Positions 14,528 through 22,146 of a stretch of 32,993 nt of DNA are shown piece after piece. Under the pieces are notes generated by a model. That model searched no databases, had not been told where the DNA came from, and saw nothing but the letters and a program-made list of their open reading frames with translations. This stretch comes from JAWOLE01 sp035263845 (GTDB lineage Bacteria > Acidobacteriota > Thermoanaerobaculia > UBA5066 > Gp7-AA6): contig DATFQY010000058.1 in the NCBI GenBank assembly GCA_035263845.1, forward strand, positions 1-32,993. Reading direction: 5' to 3'. Within the stretch, counting starts at the first letter, position 1, and every line of letters begins with the position of its first letter. Position numbers and translations under genes: made by a program.

Positions 14528-16831
14528 GAGCGTGGTCGCGTCGGGGGTGCACGCCGCGCCGGGCGCGATCGGGCCGGGAACGGGACGGAAATCCATGGTC
14601 CGCGTTACCTCGCCGGACCTCTGCAGCGTTGACCCGGACTCGAGGTCGAGCGCGAGCGCGGCCGGGAACGCGCTCGTGTCCTGGATCGGCTGGAAGGCCG
14701 TCCCCTGCGGGTTGACGTAGGTCTTCTGAGTTCCGGCCACGGTGTCGATCACGGTCGTCGTGACCTGGACGTTGGTCAGGCCTCCGGCGAAGACCCAGAA
14801 GGCGGAGTTCAGCGCCCGGCCGTCCACGACCTTCAGGACCATCTCGATGTTGTTCGGCGTGAAGAACCAGAAGTACCCCGTGTCGGATGTCAGCGACGTC
14901 GCCTGTCCCGCCCCGTTTCGGCCGTCGCTCGTCGCCCAGGCGACCGAAGCGCTGAACCGGCCGCCGTTCAGGCACAGGTTCGTCGCGCCCGCGGCGCAGG
15001 CGCCGACGTTGATCGGGACTTGCTGCGCCGCCGCGCCCACGGTCAGCTTGAGCGAACAGCCCGAGGAACAGGACTTGAGGAACTGCGCCGCGAACGAGGC
15101 CTGGACCGCCGTGCTGCCGAGCGTCGTGTCGCCCGCCGGGGTCGAAAGCCTCCACTGGGCTCCCGGGTAGTTGGCGCCGGGAGGCGGCGGAGCCTCCTCG
15201 TCGAACAGGTAGTACGTCGTGCCGGCGTTCAAGAAGAACGAATTGCCCACGAAGGGCGCGGACTGCGTCTTCGCGGCGTCGAGGTAGATGCCGATCGCGG
15301 GGGCCGGCACCCACTCCGTGACGGTCACGGGGCGGGAAGCGACCACGGAGTCCGACGAGCCCGACGTCGTGTAGTTGTACTTGAGGTAGATGCAGTAGGA
15401 GCCCGTGGAGTTGGGCGCGATGATCTGCGCCGCTCCGCCGACCGTCAGGAACGAGGAGGCGACCGGGTTGGTGGGGATCGGGGGCGGCGCGCCGCACGCT
15501 CCGGCCGCGATCAGCCAGTCCACGGAGTTCAGTGTCGTGCTCGCGGGCTTCGTCATCTGGTTGGTCACCGGGAAGGCGCTTCCGCGCACGACGCCGGCCG
15601 GCGCCGTGAAGGACGCGATCAACGCGGGCGTCTGCGAGACGGCCCCGGTCGCGGTCGCCTGGTATCCGCCCGGGAACGTCGCGGTCAGGACGAAGCCGGT
15701 CGCGCCGGCGGGAACGTTCACGACGGGCCCCTGGAGGTTCGAGGGGGGGCCCGCGGGAAAGGTGAACGTCCACGCGAGCGTGGCTTCGGAGAGGTTGCCC
15801 TTGGTCGCGCTTGCGTCGGCGCTGCCGCCGGTGGCCACCGTCAACGTCCCGCCGGCCTCGTTGCAGGTGCCGGTGAACCCGGAGTAGCCGGCGATGACGA
15901 CCTGGGGGCACGAGAAGAAGAACGCCGAAGAGACGAACGCGTTCGCGCTCGTCCCGAACTGGTTCGCGCTCTTCTCGGCGAACTGCCAACTCGCGCTCGC
16001 CGGCGGGTTGGCGAGCCCGAGGCTCTGGCGGCAGTTGCCCGCCGTGCGGATATTTCCGCCATTGGCCGGATCGCAAGGAAAGTAGCCGACGACGACGCCC
16101 TCGGCCTGGATCGATCCGCTCTCGTCGGCGACGAAGCTGCCTGTGTAATTGAAGTCCCAGGTCACGGAGTTCGGTCCGCCGCTCGAGGCATCCTGGAGCT
16201 GCCACTTGTCACCGTAGTAGTTGCCCTTGTCGGCGCGGCCGGTCGCGGAGAGGTTCGTCGCGAACGCGTTGGCGATGGGCGGCGAGTTCGCCTGGCCGCT
16301 GGCGATCCAGACGAAGTTCCGGCCGTTGGCGTCGAGGGGCTGGATCGACCAGGTCCTGCCCTGCGGGTCCGTCGTCTGGGTGGAATCCGGGATTTCCCCC
16401 AGGTCGCCCAGGTAGTTGAACGTGCCCAGCTCGAAGGTGAACCGCTGGTGGTTGTCGTCGCGCGGCCCGTTGCACCCTTTCGTGGCGGCGAAGCACTGGC
16501 CGTTGAACTGCCGGACCAGCACGTAGTTGCCGGAGGTCGAGACGTTGGTGATCCCGTTGCAGTCGCCGATGACGTAGATATCCGTGTCGGACGTAGGCTG
16601 GAACCCCGTGCACTTGGACTCCGCCTGGACGTGCCCCGGGGAAAGCGCCTGGGTGTCGAGCCAGAAGAACCCGAAGTCCGACTGCTTGATGACGTACTTG
16701 CCGTTGTACATCGCCGGTCCGCCGGTGATGCTGACGATCCCGCTGGCGGTGAAGGGGACCGACTGAGCCCGGGCGGAGAGGCCAGGCAGAAGCAGCAGGC
16801 CGGCGGCGGCGAGTCGGCGGAGAAGACTCAT
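14204..16831 (-). CDS. Large secreted protein of unknown function with two C-terminal repeats
   Basis: The protein has 875 aa. MSLLRRLAAAGLLLLPGLSA followed by RAQ is a signal peptide with cleavage after about residue 22. The middle is a Ser/Thr/Gly-rich, Ig-like sequence. Two copies of a ~105-aa unit (620-723 and 769-875) contain LCLN(G/N)GRF, LTSDTGYFWFF, NVEMVLKVV, YWVFAGGLTNV and NPQGTAFQP. I recognise this unit from many secreted proteins of Acidobacteriota-like genomes but know no assigned function. The first copy has lost the Cys after the 'KVV-x-G' motif (Arg in place of Cys). The start at 16831 has GAGG 10 bases upstream and places the signal peptide at the N-terminus. An adhesion or matrix role is possible but unproven. 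Confidence 0.85.
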   Translation of the reverse strand: MSLLRRLAAAGLLLLPGLSARAQSVPFTASGIVSITGGPAMYNGKYVIKQSDFGFFWLDTQALSPGHVQAESKCTGFQPTSDTDIYVIGDCNGITNVSTSGNYVLVRQFNGQCFAATKGCNGPRDDNHQRFTFELGTFNYLGDLGEIPDSTQTTDPQGRTWSIQPLDANGRNFVWIASGQANSPPIANAFATNLSATGRADKGNYYGDKWQLQDASSGGPNSVTWDFNYTGSFVADESGSIQAEGVVVGYFPCDPANGGNIRTAGNCRQSLGLANPPASASWQFAEKSANQFGTSANAFVSSAFFFSCPQVVIAGYSGFTGTCNEAGGTLTVATGGSADASATKGNLSEATLAWTFTFPAGPPSNLQGPVVNVPAGATGFVLTATFPGGYQATATGAVSQTPALIASFTAPAGVVRGSAFPVTNQMTKPASTTLNSVDWLIAAGACGAPPPIPTNPVASSFLTVGGAAQIIAPNSTGSYCIYLKYNYTTSGSSDSVVASRPVTVTEWVPAPAIGIYLDAAKTQSAPFVGNSFFLNAGTTYYLFDEEAPPPPGANYPGAQWRLSTPAGDTTLGSTAVQASFAAQFLKSCSSGCSLKLTVGAAAQQVPINVGACAAGATNLCLNGGRFSASVAWATSDGRNGAGQATSLTSDTGYFWFFTPNNIEMVLKVVDGRALNSAFWVFAGGLTNVQVTTTVIDTVAGTQKTYVNPQGTAFQPIQDTSAFPAALALDLESGSTLQRSGEVTRTMDFRPVPGPIAPGAACTPDATTLCLNNGRFKVQVQWTTPQSQSGAGQAVPLTSDTGYFWFFSPNNVEMVLKVVNGCAFSSTYWVFAGGLTNVNVVTTVTDTQTGTVKTYTNPQGTAFQPLQDTSAFPSCP
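14663..14974 (-). repeat. First copy of the ~105-aa coding repeat
   Basis: This encodes residues 620-723 and ends QPIQDTSAFP. It lacks the SCP tail and has KVVDGRALNSAFWVF where the second copy has KVVNGCAFSSTYWVF, so the cysteine pair of the terminal copy is missing. Confidence 0.85.
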
Positions 16832-17005
16832 GTTTCGGGAACCTCTCTGGTTGGCTCCTAGTGGACGCCTGGGCAGGCGCCCTTCCCCCGGGGACAGGGA
16901 AAGCGCGTCTGCCCGGTGGTTCTGTTTCCCTTCAGGACACCCCTTCGTGGCCGGTGTCACGCAACCGGAGCGGGCATTTTAGCAGAGGGGTAGTAGGCTT
17001 TCGCC
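16832..17005. promoter_or_regulatory. Divergent intergenic region between the repeat protein and P1
   Basis: These 174 bp must drive both directions. A small hairpin GCCTG-GG-CAGGC lies near 16866-16877. A TAGCAG at 16980-16985, 20 bases before the P1 ATG, is a candidate -10; similar TA-rich hexamers sit at the same distance in other P genes. Nothing else was recognised. Confidence 0.35.
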
Positions 17006-18178
17006 ATGAAGATCGGTTTGGTGCGCGTGCCGGGCCTGTGTTCGAGCCTCGTCCTGGCCGTGGCGACCGGCGCGGGATCGCTCCTCGGACTGTGCGGTCC
17101 CTTCACGGACGTGGCGGCGGACGTCTTCTGCCCGTTTGTGCTGGAGATCTTCTACCTGGGGATCACGACCGGGACGACGGCGACGACGTACGACCCCACG
17201 GCGAACGTCTCGCGTCTCCAGATGGCGGCCTTCCTCTCGCGCACGGTGGACGGCCTGCTTCGGCGCGGGAGCCGCCGGGCGGCGCTGGACCAGTACTGGA
17301 ATTCGAAGAACGCGAGCGTCCTCGGGCTGACGACGGTTGGAAGCTCGCCCGGCCTCCCCGCCTCGGACGGGCAGGACATCTGGGTGCCGGGATTCACCGG
17401 CCAGACGACGCGCGTGCGCGCGAGCGACGGCAAGCTGCTGGAGACCTGGAACGGGGCCAACCAGGGATACGGCGCCCTCGTCGCGATGGGGAAGGTCTTC
17501 ATCTCCGGCCAGACGGTGCCCGGTTTCGTCTACCGGATCGACCCGTCGCAGCCCGCGGGGACCGTCACGACCGTCGCCAGCTTCCTTGGCGACAACCCGC
17601 AGGGGATCACGTTTGACGGCTCGCGCATCTGGACCGCGAACTTCGGCGTCATCAACACCGGCTCCGTCTCGATCATTACGCCGGCGGCGTCGTTCCCCTG
17701 GAGCGTCACGACCGTGACGACGGGATTCACCGAGTGCGCCGGCGCGATCTTCGACGGATCCAACGTCTGGGTGACGGACTCCGGCCCCCAGGCCCTGCGA
17801 AAGCTCGACGCCAACGGCGCGATCCTCCAGACGGTCACGCTCGAGCCGGCCCCCAAGTTCCCGGCGTTCGACGGCGCCAACATCTGGGTCCCGGCCCTGA
17901 ACAACGGGAGGGTATGGGTGGTCCGCGCTTCCACCGGAGTCGTGCTCGCGACCCTGAGCGGCAACGGCTTGTTCGAGCCTTACCAGGCGGCGTTTGACGG
18001 CCAGAGGATCCTCGTCACCAACGGAACGGACGACACCGTCTGCGTCTGGAAGGCGGCCGACCTGACGCCGCTCGGTGTCTTCGAAACCGGGGCGGCAAGC
18101 GGCCCCTTCGGCGCTTGCAGCGACGGAATCAACTTCTGGATCACACTCTCCGGCCCGGACAAGCTGGCCCGCTTCTGA
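17006..18178 (+). CDS. P1: secreted SLH-like / seven-bladed propeller protein
   Basis: P1 has 390 aa and is the first of seven paralogs. Residues 1-29 are a signal peptide. Residues 30-85 (CGPFTDVAADVFCPF, LGITTGTTATTYDP, VSRLQMAAFLSRTVD) match the S-layer homology pattern 'F.DV...I..L...GIT.G....T..P...V.R.QMA.FL.R'. The Cys30-Cys42 pair inside it is unusual. From about 105 to the end, seven blade motifs are seen: SDGQDIWV, AMGKVFIS, FDGSRIWT, FDGSNVWV, FDGANIWV, FDGQRILV and SDGINFWI. This predicts a YVTN/NHL-like beta-propeller. The last residues are KLARF. SLH domains attach proteins to the cell wall, and propellers usually bind ligands; the actual role is unknown. P1 alone has extra Cys in TECAG and DTVCVW. 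The glycosyltransferase gene follows after 15 bases. Confidence 0.85.
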   Translation: MKIGLVRVPGLCSSLVLAVATGAGSLLGLCGPFTDVAADVFCPFVLEIFYLGITTGTTATTYDPTANVSRLQMAAFLSRTVDGLLRRGSRRAALDQYWNSKNASVLGLTTVGSSPGLPASDGQDIWVPGFTGQTTRVRASDGKLLETWNGANQGYGALVAMGKVFISGQTVPGFVYRIDPSQPAGTVTTVASFLGDNPQGITFDGSRIWTANFGVINTGSVSIITPAASFPWSVTTVTTGFTECAGAIFDGSNVWVTDSGPQALRKLDANGAILQTVTLEPAPKFPAFDGANIWVPALNNGRVWVVRASTGVVLATLSGNGLFEPYQAAFDGQRILVTNGTDDTVCVWKAADLTPLGVFETGAASGPFGACSDGINFWITLSGPDKLARF

Positions 18179-18193
18179 CGAGCAACCCTCCTC

Positions 18194-19777
18194 GTGGCGA
18201 AAAAGCGTTCGAAAAGGCCGGCGGCCGAAGTCCGCCCCACCGAGGAGAGGAAGACGGGCCGCGGCCGGATCCTGTGGATCTCCCTGTCGCTGGCCGCGGT
18301 GCTCGGACTGGAGATCTGGTTCTGCCTCGGATCCTTCCGATTGCCCTTTTTGGACACCCGCCTCCATTACAGCTACGACAACGCGGTCTTTCTCTTCCAG
18401 TCGCGCTGCGGCGACCGGAGCGGGGACCTGCGCTCGCAGTTTGGCGTCACGAAGCAGAGCTACTCCCGGTGGGGCGAGAAGACGGGCGAGGCGCGGTATT
18501 ACACGGACCATCCGTTCCTGGTGAAGGCTCTCTTCCAGCAGTTCACGCGGATTGCCGGGACCGAGGAGTGGACGTCGCGGGTCTTCTCGCTCGCGGTGTC
18601 CTTCGGCATCGCGGCGGGATTCTTCGTGATCGTGATGAGGCTGACGGCGAGCCTGCTCTCTGCGTTCGCCGGGACGGTCGTTCTCGTGAGCCTGCCTCTC
18701 TTCGCGGTGTACCAGACGTGCATCAAATTCGAGACCGACGGAATGCTCGCGGGCGTCTGGGTCTTCGCCGCGCTGACCGGTTTTCTCGAGAGCGGGAAAC
18801 GCTCGTCGCTTCGGGCGTATGGGATCCTCGCCGCGCTCGCCTTCCTCGTTCACTGGACCTCGGCGCTGCTGGTGGGGGCGGTGGGGCTGTGGCTCCTCGT
18901 TTCCTGGCTGCGGCGGCGAGATCTCGAGCGCGGGCGCGTCCTGGGAGCCACCATCGTGGCGGGGATCGCCGGCATCGTTCTTCTCGCCCTGGCCTTCAGC
19001 TACCTCCAGCACGGCTGGAGCGGCGCACTGGCTGAGCTGGCGCGGTCATTCTCGGTCCGGTCGGCACCGGTCCCTCTTCCCGAGTGGTGGGAGCGGCAGC
19101 GCGCGTACCTCGCCGCCAATTTCACGAGCGTCCTGCTCTGGGCGGCCCTCGCGGTCGCCGTGTTCCTGGCGGCGCTCGCCTTCCGGAGAGCACGGTCATC
19201 CCCGCCGGGGCTGCTGGCGGTGTTCTTCTTCACAACCCTTGCGGTCGCGGCCGTCTGGCTGATCGCCTTCCGTCAGGGGAGCTTCATCCACAAGTACTGG
19301 CAGTACTGGCTGTGCCTCCCGATCGCGACGCTCGCGGCGGCCTTCGTCTCCTCGCTGAAACGATCGCGGCTCGCCCTGCTGGCGGGAACCGCGGGATGCC
19401 TCGCCCTCTCCGTCTATCTTCTCCTCGCGGCGAAAGAGTCGTACGCCGGCGTCCTGAAGGAGCAGCTCGGAACGCCCGAGGACATCGCGTTCCTGAAGAC
19501 CTTGCGCGACGATTCCTTCCAGCGCTTCGTCTTCGTCCCCGTCGCGGACACGCCGCTCAACCAGTGGTTCCAGGGCCCCCTCTTCGAGTACTACACGGAC
19601 CGGCCGGTCGTCACTTCGTCCTCCGGATCGGACGTTCGCGCCGGCGACAAGGCCCTTCTCCTGCGCTTCCGCCAGCGTGAATCCGTAACCGCGGCGGTAT
19701 CGAACTGGAGCGGAAAGACCCTCGCCAACGAAAAGTGCGGCCTCCGCTTCTGCGCCTACGACGTCGCCGCGCCCTGA
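18194..19777 (+). CDS. Polytopic GT-C glycosyltransferase-like protein (GT39/ArnT type)
   Basis: The protein has 527 aa. A basic N-terminal tail (MAKKRSKRP) precedes the first membrane helix at about 26-46; several more follow up to about 440, then a C-terminal extracytoplasmic part. The first loop contains SYDN (60-63) and YYTDHPFLVKALFQQ (102-116), the acidic and His-Pro pattern of GT39/ArnT-type enzymes. These transfer sugars from lipid carriers on the outer face of the membrane. Donor and acceptor are unknown. The GTG start is 15 bases after the P1 stop with no strong ribosome site, suggesting P1 and this gene are one transcript. That makes P1, or another surface protein, an attractive acceptor, but this is inference. 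Its last 22 bases overlap the convergent YfhO-like gene. Confidence 0.75.
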   Translation: MAKKRSKRPAAEVRPTEERKTGRGRILWISLSLAAVLGLEIWFCLGSFRLPFLDTRLHYSYDNAVFLFQSRCGDRSGDLRSQFGVTKQSYSRWGEKTGEARYYTDHPFLVKALFQQFTRIAGTEEWTSRVFSLAVSFGIAAGFFVIVMRLTASLLSAFAGTVVLVSLPLFAVYQTCIKFETDGMLAGVWVFAALTGFLESGKRSSLRAYGILAALAFLVHWTSALLVGAVGLWLLVSWLRRRDLERGRVLGATIVAGIAGIVLLALAFSYLQHGWSGALAELARSFSVRSAPVPLPEWWERQRAYLAANFTSVLLWAALAVAVFLAALAFRRARSSPPGLLAVFFFTTLAVAAVWLIAFRQGSFIHKYWQYWLCLPIATLAAAFVSSLKRSRLALLAGTAGCLALSVYLLLAAKESYAGVLKEQLGTPEDIAFLKTLRDDSFQRFVFVPVADTPLNQWFQGPLFEYYTDRPVVTSSSGSDVRAGDKALLLRFRQRESVTAAVSNWSGKTLANEKCGLRFCAYDVAAP

Positions 19778-22146
19778 CCCGCGCTCGGCCCGCCCCGAAT
19801 CGCGCGGCGCCGCGAAACCAAAAGCCCGGCGGCGATGATCGCGAACCCCACGGGCCCCCACCTCGAAACCCTTCCTCCCGGAACGTTTTCCGTCCACTCG
19901 ATCCGGTGATCGCCTGCCGGGACCGGCACCGCCGAGAACGCCAGGTGCGCCGGAAGCGTCTCGACCTTCTTCCCGTCGAGCAGGATCGTTCGGTACGGGA
20001 AATACCCCCGCAGAACAAACAGCCATGTCGGGTCCGGCCCGGAAACCTCCAGCCGCAGCCGCTCGGGCGACTTCTCCACGACGCGAACGGACCCCGGCCG
20101 CGCCGTCCCTGCTCCGGCAGGCCCCGCCTCGATGACGATCCCCCCGTTCTTCATGGCCGGAAGCAGGCGGATCTCCTCCTGCGGGTCCGGCGTCATCCGC
20201 CAGCTCTCCAGCAGCCGAATGTCCGGGTACGCCTTCTCGTGCTCGTCCCACTCGAGCAGGTCGTTGCCTCGGACGCGCCGGTATCCCGCGAACGGCCGCT
20301 GGTCGCGATAGCGAACTCCGAAGCGAAGTCCCAGCGCTCCGAAGAAGGCCTCCGAGTTCTGCGCTCCCGCCGCCATGAACGAGAGCCGTCGCAGGCTTTC
20401 CATCCTCGAGCTGTCGCCGACGTCGAAGTCTCCCTGGAAGACGCTGCCGCGCTTCCAGAGGAGCTGCGTGAAGTACTGCCAGTCGTTGCGGACCCCGTCG
20501 AGCTCGCCGGGGTCGGTCATTTCGTGGACCTCGCGTTCTGCCGACGCCGGCGGATAGCTCCCTTCACCGAGCACCCGAAAAGCCCCCGTGGGATCGGCTC
20601 GGCGCACGAACAGGGCGAACGGCGTGGGGCCGAGCAGGGTCTCCTCGGCGATCGTCTGGGCGATCTTCGTCGTGGCCGCGATCGGAACGAGCGTCGCGAC
20701 CGTCAGGCCGGCGAGAAACGCTCTCGTCCCGGGTTTCTGAAGCAGATCGAGCGCGATCAGAGTGGCTACCCAGAGGAGCCCCGCTTCCACGAGGCACATC
20801 GGCAGGACGCGGGCGGCGCGGACCGCGTAGGGCGGCTCGACTCGGGTGATCCAACCGACGAGCGACTCGGTGGCGTCCGGGAAGAGCTGCGTGAAGACCG
20901 CGGCCGCCGCGAAGGCGCCGGCCAACCAGAGCGTCCACCTCCGCTTTTTCGGCCGGCGCAGGGATTCGAAGGCGAGCCCGGTGATGAGGGAGAGCGCGAG
21001 CGCGACGGCGAGCCCGAACTTCTCGGGATTGCGAAGGGGAATCGGCGAGGACGCGCGGCCGAGAAAGTCGGGAAGGAGGCTCGGCGGGACGGAAAGGGCC
21101 AGCCCGCCCAGGAGGAGCAGCTTCGCGAACCGAAGGCCGGCTGGCTCGGCAAGAGGCTGGGCGGCCGGTCCCTTGTGACTCGCGGTTCTCTTCGGGCGGC
21201 GCCACCGGATGGACAGCAGCGCGAGGAACGCCAGCCCTCCGCAGTAGAGCGTCGCGAAGATCCCGAGGCCGCGGCCGTGGAAGACCGTCGTCGCCCAGAG
21301 CTCCGTCGGGTCGAGCTTCCACGTCGTTCCGAAGGGATAGGGAAACACGATCTCGACCAGCCGAAGCGGCGAGATCGAATAGGTGACAACCTCCGCCAGC
21401 GTCAGTCCGCGAACGGCGCGGCTCGTTTCCGGGGCCCAGAGATAGGTCGCCGCGATCTGCGGCAGGCCGATGAGAAAGGCGAGTCCGAGCGCGCCGCCGA
21501 GCCGGAGGAGGTGCGCGCGTCGGGCGGGTCTCTCCTCCTCCACGAAGATCCAGAGGAGGCAGGCGGCGATGGCCATCCCGATCGTGAAGACCTCGCCGGC
21601 GAGGAAATCCAGGCCGAACAGGACCGACAGCGCCAGGATCTGCGTCCCGCCGGACCTCCACCGCCTGGCGAGCGCCCAGAGGATCCACGGAAACAGCGCG
21701 ACCCCGGGAATGTGGTTCGTGTAGAAGACGTACGAGACGACCACGCCGGAGAAGACGAAGGTCACCGCCCCGATCCACGCGGCGCCCCGAGAGGCCTTCC
21801 GAAGCGTGAGCAGGGCGAGAACTCCGAGCCCGGCCGCCGCCCAGTGCAGGATCGGGAAGAGCCGCATCGCGAACGGGAACGGGAGAAAAGCCAGCAGCAT
21901 CCGCACCGGGTAGAGCGATCCGACGTTGGGATTGGCCAGCAGCGGCCGGCCCCCGGAGATCTCGTCCACCCAGACGGGCAGCCGCCCGCGGGCGTACGCG
22001 TCGTGGATCGCCGACTCCATCGGCAGGTTGTAGCCGAGCAGGTCGCGCCCGCCGAAGTTCCTCCGCAGAAAAAGAGGATCGGCGTAGACGGCGGCGAGGA
22101 GGAGGACGAAAAGGAGGGCCGGCGTCGGCCGCCTGAGGAATCTCAC
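19756..22146 (-). CDS. YfhO-like polytopic membrane protein, copy 1
   Basis: The protein has 796 aa. An N-terminal membrane domain with about a dozen hydrophobic helices contains FGGRDLLGYNLPMESAIHDA (31-50), SGGRPLLANPNVGSLYP (64-80), FYTNHIPGV and GLPQIAATYLWAPE. The C-terminal ~300 residues are an extracytoplasmic beta-rich domain (GYFPYRTILLDGKKVETLPA) ending in one last helix and a basic tail. This layout matches the YfhO family (PF09586), GT-C-like proteins; B. subtilis YfhO is implicated in lipoteichoic acid glycosylation. Since this organism is probably diderm, the acceptor is open. The GTG start overlaps the stop of the upstream GT39-like gene by 4 bases (GTGA), so the two are translated together. 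It is a close paralog of the gene at 25113-27581. Confidence 0.8.
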   Translation of the reverse strand: MRFLRRPTPALLFVLLLAAVYADPLFLRRNFGGRDLLGYNLPMESAIHDAYARGRLPVWVDEISGGRPLLANPNVGSLYPVRMLLAFLPFPFAMRLFPILHWAAAGLGVLALLTLRKASRGAAWIGAVTFVFSGVVVSYVFYTNHIPGVALFPWILWALARRWRSGGTQILALSVLFGLDFLAGEVFTIGMAIAACLLWIFVEEERPARRAHLLRLGGALGLAFLIGLPQIAATYLWAPETSRAVRGLTLAEVVTYSISPLRLVEIVFPYPFGTTWKLDPTELWATTVFHGRGLGIFATLYCGGLAFLALLSIRWRRPKRTASHKGPAAQPLAEPAGLRFAKLLLLGGLALSVPPSLLPDFLGRASSPIPLRNPEKFGLAVALALSLITGLAFESLRRPKKRRWTLWLAGAFAAAAVFTQLFPDATESLVGWITRVEPPYAVRAARVLPMCLVEAGLLWVATLIALDLLQKPGTRAFLAGLTVATLVPIAATTKIAQTIAEETLLGPTPFALFVRRADPTGAFRVLGEGSYPPASAEREVHEMTDPGELDGVRNDWQYFTQLLWKRGSVFQGDFDVGDSSRMESLRRLSFMAAGAQNSEAFFGALGLRFGVRYRDQRPFAGYRRVRGNDLLEWDEHEKAYPDIRLLESWRMTPDPQEEIRLLPAMKNGGIVIEAGPAGAGTARPGSVRVVEKSPERLRLEVSGPDPTWLFVLRGYFPYRTILLDGKKVETLPAHLAFSAVPVPAGDHRIEWTENVPGGRVSRWGPVGFAIIAAGLLVSRRRAIRGGPSAGQGAATS

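Noticed and set aside
15020..16861. 613-aa plus-strand frame across the repeat protein gene
   Set aside because: Low-complexity Arg/Gly/Glu-rich translation. The minus strand has a signal peptide and clear repeats.
17093..17095. P proteins as lipoproteins anchored through the Cys before GPF
   Set aside because: The residue before Cys is L, N, V, I or A across copies, against the small-residue lipobox rule. A second Cys 12 residues on suggests a disulfide instead.
17300..18178. Propellers as Vgb-type lyases or SMP-30-type lactonases
   Set aside because: The blade motifs are generic and no metal-binding or catalytic residues of those enzymes could be identified.
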